Shown one piece after another: positions 60,132-64,000 of a DNA stretch of 64,000 nucleotides. The stretch is from Haemophilus sputorum CCUG 13788 (lineage in GTDB: Bacteria > Pseudomonadota > Gammaproteobacteria > Enterobacterales > Pasteurellaceae), in contig NZ_AFNK01000003.1 of assembly GCF_000238795.1 (NCBI RefSeq), positions 22,058 to 86,057 of the forward strand. The letters run 5' to 3'. The number at the start of each line of letters is the position of its first letter. Within the stretch, counting starts at the first letter, position 1. The notes under the pieces are model-generated. The model was not told the origin of the DNA. It saw only the letters and a list, made by a program, of their open reading frames with translations, and ran no database searches. A program made the position numbers and the translations under genes.

Positions 60132-61031
60132 TTATTGCACGCATTTCAAGTAAGCATGGCGCGCATTTTCATCAAAAAGATTTTGATGTTCGTCTAATAC
60201 AAAACCACCTAATAATTGTGCTAAGCCTTCGGCTGCGCTAATCATTGATTTCATTTTTGCAATATCAGAAGGCAGATGCATAAACATAACAAGCCCTACA
60301 GTCATAAAACGATCGAGTTTATTTAGATCAAAAGTCCCTGGTGCAGTCATATTCGCAACGCTAAACATAATTGGACTGTTAATGTCATCTGCGTGTTGGT
60401 GACGATGGAAAATATTATATTCGCCATATTGGAAACCTAGTGTTTCTAGGTGTTGTACGATGTAGTGGCCGAAGAATTGTTGCCCTTCAGGTGCAACCAC
60501 AAAGAGGCTAGCGATACCATTTTCTGCTACACGATATTCAGGCGCTTGTTCAGCAATTGGTTGCATTTCTGGTGCCGTTTCAGGTTGCGAAGCAGGTGTA
60601 ATACTTTCTGGTATGCTTTGTTCAAAAGTTGGCTGCATCGTTGTTGCATGCGTAGAGTGGTATTGCGTTGGCTGAGATTGCATTTGCGGTTGTGCCTCAG
60701 TTTGGCCAGGAATGTTAATTTTAATGGCACTTACCGCATTTTCTACTTCTTCTTGAGGATAGCTTTCTTGCTGATAGTTTTGTTGTGTATAGTATTGATC
60801 AGTAGCTGGCGCTGGTTCATTCTGTGCAACTGGCTGGTACTGATTATTGATATTAAGGCTTGCTGGAATATCACCAATTGGATCTTGCTTGATCGGTTGC
60901 GCTGGTGGGCGTGTTGAAAAAGTATTGGAAAAAACACGCGATTTCTCACGGCGTGCCGACCAAACACTAAAGCCGAGCAAAATTGCAATTAAAATGCCGG
61001 CTAAAATAAAGAAAAGAATATGAAGCTCCAT
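60132..61031 (-). CDS. zipA: Cell division protein ZipA
   Basis: Anchors FtsZ to the membrane at the division site. It has 299 residues: one N-terminal helix (ILFFILAGILIAILLGFSVW) with the N-terminus outside, a basic segment (SARREKSR), a Pro/Gln-rich flexible linker (residues 40-160) and a C-terminal FtsZ-binding domain (LFVVAPEGQQFFGHYIV, FMHLPSD). It is divergent from cysZ with 109 bases between, the same neighbourhood as in enterobacteria. Confidence 0.94.
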   Translation of the reverse strand: MELHILFFILAGILIAILLGFSVWSARREKSRVFSNTFSTRPPAQPIKQDPIGDIPASLNINNQYQPVAQNEPAPATDQYYTQQNYQQESYPQEEVENAVSAIKINIPGQTEAQPQMQSQPTQYHSTHATTMQPTFEQSIPESITPASQPETAPEMQPIAEQAPEYRVAENGIASLFVVAPEGQQFFGHYIVQHLETLGFQYGEYNIFHRHQHADDINSPIMFSVANMTAPGTFDLNKLDRFMTVGLVMFMHLPSDIAKMKSMISAAEGLAQLLGGFVLDEHQNLFDENARHAYLKCVQ

Positions 61032-61140
61032 AATGTCCTCTTACGAATCTCTACAAAAATTTAATCTTCGTTATTTGCGAAAAAAACGTACATAGCTTAC
61101 CATATTTTCATTCAAAATTTAGATAATTTAAGGATCTTTA

Positions 61141-62013
61141 ATGTCTTCGGCTTTTTCTAAAACACAAAATCAGATTGGAATGGGCTTCCATTATTTTGTG
61201 CATGGCTGGCAGTTATTGTGCCAACGTCAGTTTTTGCCGTTTGTAATTTTTCCTGTTCTAATCAATATGATCTTAATGATTGGGTTAGTTTGGGTATTTT
61301 TTGCTAACGTTGGCGATTGGCTAAATCTGTTGCTGCCTTCTTGGTTAGAGTGGTTAAGCGTAGTATTAGTACCGCTGATTTTTGTACTGTTATTGATGGG
61401 CTTTTATTTTGCATTCACTACCATGGCAAACTTTGTTGCAGCGCCATTTAATGCCCTTTTAGCTGAGAAAGTGGAACTGCAATTAACTGGTGAAAGTTTA
61501 GGCGAAATGAGCTTTCAAGAGGTAATCAAAGATGTGCCGCGTATGCTCAAACGAGAATGGTTAAAAATGCTATATAGTCTTCCTCGTTTAATTGCCATAT
61601 TTCTTTTAGGCTTTGTGCCATTATTAGGGCAAACCGTTGCACCGATTATTGCTTTTATTTTTAGTGCTTGGATGATCGCTATTCAATATTGCGACTATCC
61701 ATTTGATAATCACAAAATTGCGTTTTCTCGTATGCGCAATGCGCTTGCTCAGAATAAATGGATGAATTACAGTTTTGGTACGTTAGTCACGCTATTTACG
61801 ATGATTCCTTTTCTGAATTTAGTTGTGATGCCCGTTGCCGTTTGTGGTGCAACAGCAATGTGGGTTGCAGAGTATCGAAACTTCTTTTTAAATAATCCAA
61901 CCGATGAGTTTACTGGTGCAGATTATACTTTCTCAAAAGCGAAAGGAAGTGCTGTTAGTCCTCATGTGAAGGGGCGAGAGGTTCGCCAAAGCAGCAACGA
62001 TATTCGTTCTTAA
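61141..62013 (+). CDS. cysZ: Sulfate transporter CysZ
   Basis: An inner-membrane sulfate importer supplying cysteine synthesis. It has 290 residues with four long hydrophobic regions (PFVIFPVLINMILMIGLVWV, LVPLIFVLLLMGFYFAFTTM, FLLGFVPLLGQTVAPIIAF, TLFTMIPFLNLVVMPVAVCG) and the conserved FVAAPFNALLAEKVE. The C-terminal 40 residues are soluble and Lys-rich. AAGGA precedes the ATG. cysK is not adjacent, unlike in enterobacteria. Confidence 0.92.
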   Translation: MSSAFSKTQNQIGMGFHYFVHGWQLLCQRQFLPFVIFPVLINMILMIGLVWVFFANVGDWLNLLLPSWLEWLSVVLVPLIFVLLLMGFYFAFTTMANFVAAPFNALLAEKVELQLTGESLGEMSFQEVIKDVPRMLKREWLKMLYSLPRLIAIFLLGFVPLLGQTVAPIIAFIFSAWMIAIQYCDYPFDNHKIAFSRMRNALAQNKWMNYSFGTLVTLFTMIPFLNLVVMPVAVCGATAMWVAEYRNFFLNNPTDEFTGADYTFSKAKGSAVSPHVKGREVRQSSNDIRS

Positions 62014-62053
62014 TTTTCAACAAGCGGTGGAGTTTTGCGCATTTTTTGCAAAT

Positions 62054-62902
62054 TTATTCAGAAATCTGACCGCTTGTTATTTTCTCTTCTCTTATTCTGA
62101 CAAAGGTCGCAAACCGAGGTTTACCTTGATTGGTTAATCCACGATATTGATAAGTGATGACTGCTCCAATCGGTGGCGGATTTTCTCTTTCTTTATCTTT
62201 AAAACCTGAACCAATACGAAAACGTCCACGCTGGTTTTCACAGCTAATCGCGCCCAGTTTATCTGCATATTTTCCTTTCCCTATATGATGTGCAATTACC
62301 GTACATTCTTCATCATGGACAGGTTTCAATTTAAGAATTTGAGCTGAACGACCATGAATATAGCCCGCTTGCGGGTTACGCATTACAATTCCTTCGCCTT
62401 GTTGAGTTAATATAGATTGATAAAACTGTTGTAAGTGTTGCGTATTTTGAATCGGAATTTGCGGAATAATTTGAATATGTGTGGCTGGATTAGCCATTAA
62501 GTATTGTTCTAAACTGGCTAGTCGTTCAAATAAATTTCCTTGCGCATTTGGCACATCAAAAACGTACAATTTTAGTTTATACCATCCTTTAGGCTCAGCC
62601 GAGCGGACAATGCTAGAAATTTCTTCAAATTTTCCTCGCTCACTAAAAAGCTCGCCATCAATTGCAAAAGGTGGAAAATGTTGGAGAAAATAATCAGGGG
62701 GATTGAAAGGATTCCCTTGACGGCTGATAAGTTGCTTACCATCCCAGTAGGCACGAACACCATCAAGCTTCTCACTCATCACCCAGCCGGAAATATCCTG
62801 ATTTTTGTATTCTTGTAAAAGCATTAAATCAGGTGCTTTGGCAATCGTGATAAGCGGTATAAAAAGAAGAGAAAAAAGAAAATGAAACGACCATTTAAAC
62901 AT
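62054..62902 (-). CDS. ligE: Periplasmic ATP-dependent DNA ligase (LigE/Lig E type)
   Basis: A minimal ATP-dependent ligase of 282 residues: a signal peptide (FHFLFSLLFIPLITIAKA), the nucleotidyltransferase domain with the adenylated Lys in SEKLDGVRAYW, FAIDGELF, EGIVMRNP and LKLKP, and an OB fold at the C-terminus. ATG at 62902 follows GGAGG; the frame extends to 62941 without a better start. Such ligases occur in naturally competent Gram-negative bacteria and may seal nicks in incoming or extracellular DNA; that role is from family knowledge. An uptake signal lies in its last codons. Confidence 0.9.
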   Translation of the reverse strand: MFKWSFHFLFSLLFIPLITIAKAPDLMLLQEYKNQDISGWVMSEKLDGVRAYWDGKQLISRQGNPFNPPDYFLQHFPPFAIDGELFSERGKFEEISSIVRSAEPKGWYKLKLYVFDVPNAQGNLFERLASLEQYLMANPATHIQIIPQIPIQNTQHLQQFYQSILTQQGEGIVMRNPQAGYIHGRSAQILKLKPVHDEECTVIAHHIGKGKYADKLGAISCENQRGRFRIGSGFKDKERENPPPIGAVITYQYRGLTNQGKPRFATFVRIREEKITSGQISE

Positions 62903-63011
62903 AGTGCCTCCAAATGGAAGCACTATAAAAGAAGTCATCACGAAAATCAGATTACATCACGAAATTTTCGAATGAGATCGCAAAAATCATCAGAAAATTG
63001 ACCGCTTGTGA

Positions 63012-63848
63012 CTAAACCACTTTTTGAACTAAAGCTGAGATCCCCACTTCAGAAAACACTTCTTTCTCTGCCATTTCAACAATTTGGTCGTGGGTATATT
63101 TCATTGCATCATATACAACCACAATACTGGTATCACCAACTTGTAAGAAATTGGTTTCACCAAATGGAGTATAACGGGTTGCCCCAATACTAATAATTGC
63201 ATGAGCAGGTTGATGAGATTGCTTAATCAACTCTGCAATATGATTCATCGGACCTTGATCAGGTTGATGATTCATTTTATCAATAATCCAATTTAATAAT
63301 TTTTGATGAAAATAACTATAACTTGCTGCAGGGCTATCTTCGCCATAAGTATTAAGTACGCCATTGCGTTTATGGAAGCAAGCAATATGATAATTATCTA
63401 ATACGCCACCTTGCTCAAATTTATCTAAAGCAATCTGTGTGGCAGAAATTCCTTTAGAATTTTCTCCCCAGTTTTTCTTTTCACAAATTTTACGTGCATT
63501 CGGACGGCGAATAGAGCAGTCATTATAAGCGGCAAAATGGGTTGGTTTGAGTTCGCGAACTTGTCCATCTTGATAATGAATTTCACAAATAAGAGCGACT
63601 TCAGGTTCTATTTGCAAATTATCTGCATCTTGAGGGAAGGCGATGGTATCGTGAGATAAAGGATAAGTAGAAAGAAATTGTTCAGTTGAAGAAAGTGTTT
63701 CACTTGGAACATAGAAAGGGAAGATAGCTTTGGGCTGAATTGCTTCTTCAGTTTTGACTTGTAGAAAGTCAGCAGCTTCACCTGCTTGTTCTAGATGACC
63801 TGCAAAATTGCCTGCCACGCCTAATCCAATGAAATTTTTAGGAATCAT
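63012..63848 (-). CDS. DUF5718 family protein
   Basis: A 278-residue cytosolic protein of the DUF5718 family, distantly like fumarylacetoacetate hydrolases. NFIGLGVAGNFAGHLEQAGE opens the protein, with EPEVALICEI, THFAAYNDCSIRRPNARKIC and a C-terminal GATRYTPFGETNFLQ. The acidic EPE and Asp residues could hold a metal, by analogy with FAH enzymes. Function unknown. It is on the same strand as ligE, 110 bases upstream, with an uptake signal between. Confidence 0.8.
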   Translation of the reverse strand: MIPKNFIGLGVAGNFAGHLEQAGEAADFLQVKTEEAIQPKAIFPFYVPSETLSSTEQFLSTYPLSHDTIAFPQDADNLQIEPEVALICEIHYQDGQVRELKPTHFAAYNDCSIRRPNARKICEKKNWGENSKGISATQIALDKFEQGGVLDNYHIACFHKRNGVLNTYGEDSPAASYSYFHQKLLNWIIDKMNHQPDQGPMNHIAELIKQSHQPAHAIISIGATRYTPFGETNFLQVGDTSIVVVYDAMKYTHDQIVEMAEKEVFSEVGISALVQKVV

Positions 63849-63937
63849 AAATTACCTCAAGTAGTTTTAAACGATAGCTGCTACTTTAATAGTTATAGTT
63901 TAGAAAAACAATCCGAAAGCATCATTAAAGGAAAGTG

Positions 63938-64000
63938 ATGAAGAAAATAGCAAAAAATGATAGCAATTTAATCGAGGCGTTTAGAAAATCAACAAATGGT
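63938..64000 (+). CDS. Start of a gene running off the window
   Basis: ATG at 63938 behind AAAGGAAAG opens a frame of 21 codons to the window end (MKKIAKNDSNLIEAFRKS...). It has no stop in the visible part and is divergent from the DUF5718 gene. Too short to identify; it could still be chance. Confidence 0.45.
   Translation, partial: MKKIAKNDSNLIEAFRKSTNG

Overview
The window comes from the chromosome of a Pasteurellaceae bacterium, most likely the Actinobacillus/Mannheimia branch. The main evidence is the DNA-uptake signal of the Apl type (core ACAAGCGGT). It occurs many times, often as inverted pairs that fold into hairpins just after genes. The DNA is AT-rich, and gene content (gshF fusion, triple-fusion aas, artPIQM, zipA-ligA, an O-antigen locus next to erpA) fits Actinobacillus pleuropneumoniae or a close relative. 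The species is an inference.

Layout. 1-5.4 kb: the 3' part of gshF, an IS3-family insertion sequence abutting a paired uptake signal, and a membrane protein of the site-specific recombinase Gcr family. 5.4-11.4 kb: a DUF2157/GDYXXLXY membrane protein and the MFS-acyltransferase-acyl-ACP synthetase fusion Aas. 11.4-15.1 kb: metE and metF, each behind an identically spaced MetR-type box. 15.1-25.1 kb: a MerR-like regulator, an aromatic amino acid permease, rraA, a DUF4189 lipoprotein, a decayed IS copy, znuA, a DUF3298 lipoprotein, rne with a structured leader, and a lipoprotein built of 66-bp tandem repeats. 25.1-33.5 kb: dsbD, the arginine importer artPIQM behind a paired ArgR operator, nagA, pth, ychF and erpA.

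33.6-42.4 kb is an ABC-transporter-dependent O-antigen locus: wzm, wzt, a galactofuranosyltransferase-like protein, glf, two further glycosyltransferase-like genes, rmlB and wbaP. Lipid-linked galactose (WbaP) and UDP-galactofuranose (Glf) would feed the transferases, and Wzm/Wzt would export the chain. A galactan containing galactofuranose is the likely product. 42.5-49 kb: typA behind a terminator-like leader, a DMT permease broken by one TGA, a Slam-type surface lipoprotein, a very small lipoprotein gene, cysK and tyrS.

49.2-56 kb is the most unusual part. ilvG-ilvM and ilvD are separated by about 3 kb holding paralogous lipoprotein genes, three copies of the ilvD leader, a chimeric ORF joining the ilvD start to a lipoprotein tail, a decayed ilvM tail, a decayed lipoprotein gene, and a MITE-like inverted-repeat element. 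Three Hin-type uptake signals (AAGTGCGGT), foreign to this lineage, lie in this stretch. I read it as a tandemly duplicated, recombining lipoprotein cassette in a branched-chain amino acid operon, probably acquired partly by transformation from a Hin-type relative.

56-64 kb: a frameshifted GT25 glycosyltransferase, a TPR-glycosyltransferase-like protein, ligA, zipA, cysZ, the periplasmic ATP-dependent ligase LigE, a DUF5718 protein, and the start of a gene running off the window. I saw no rRNA, tRNA, CRISPR array or prophage.
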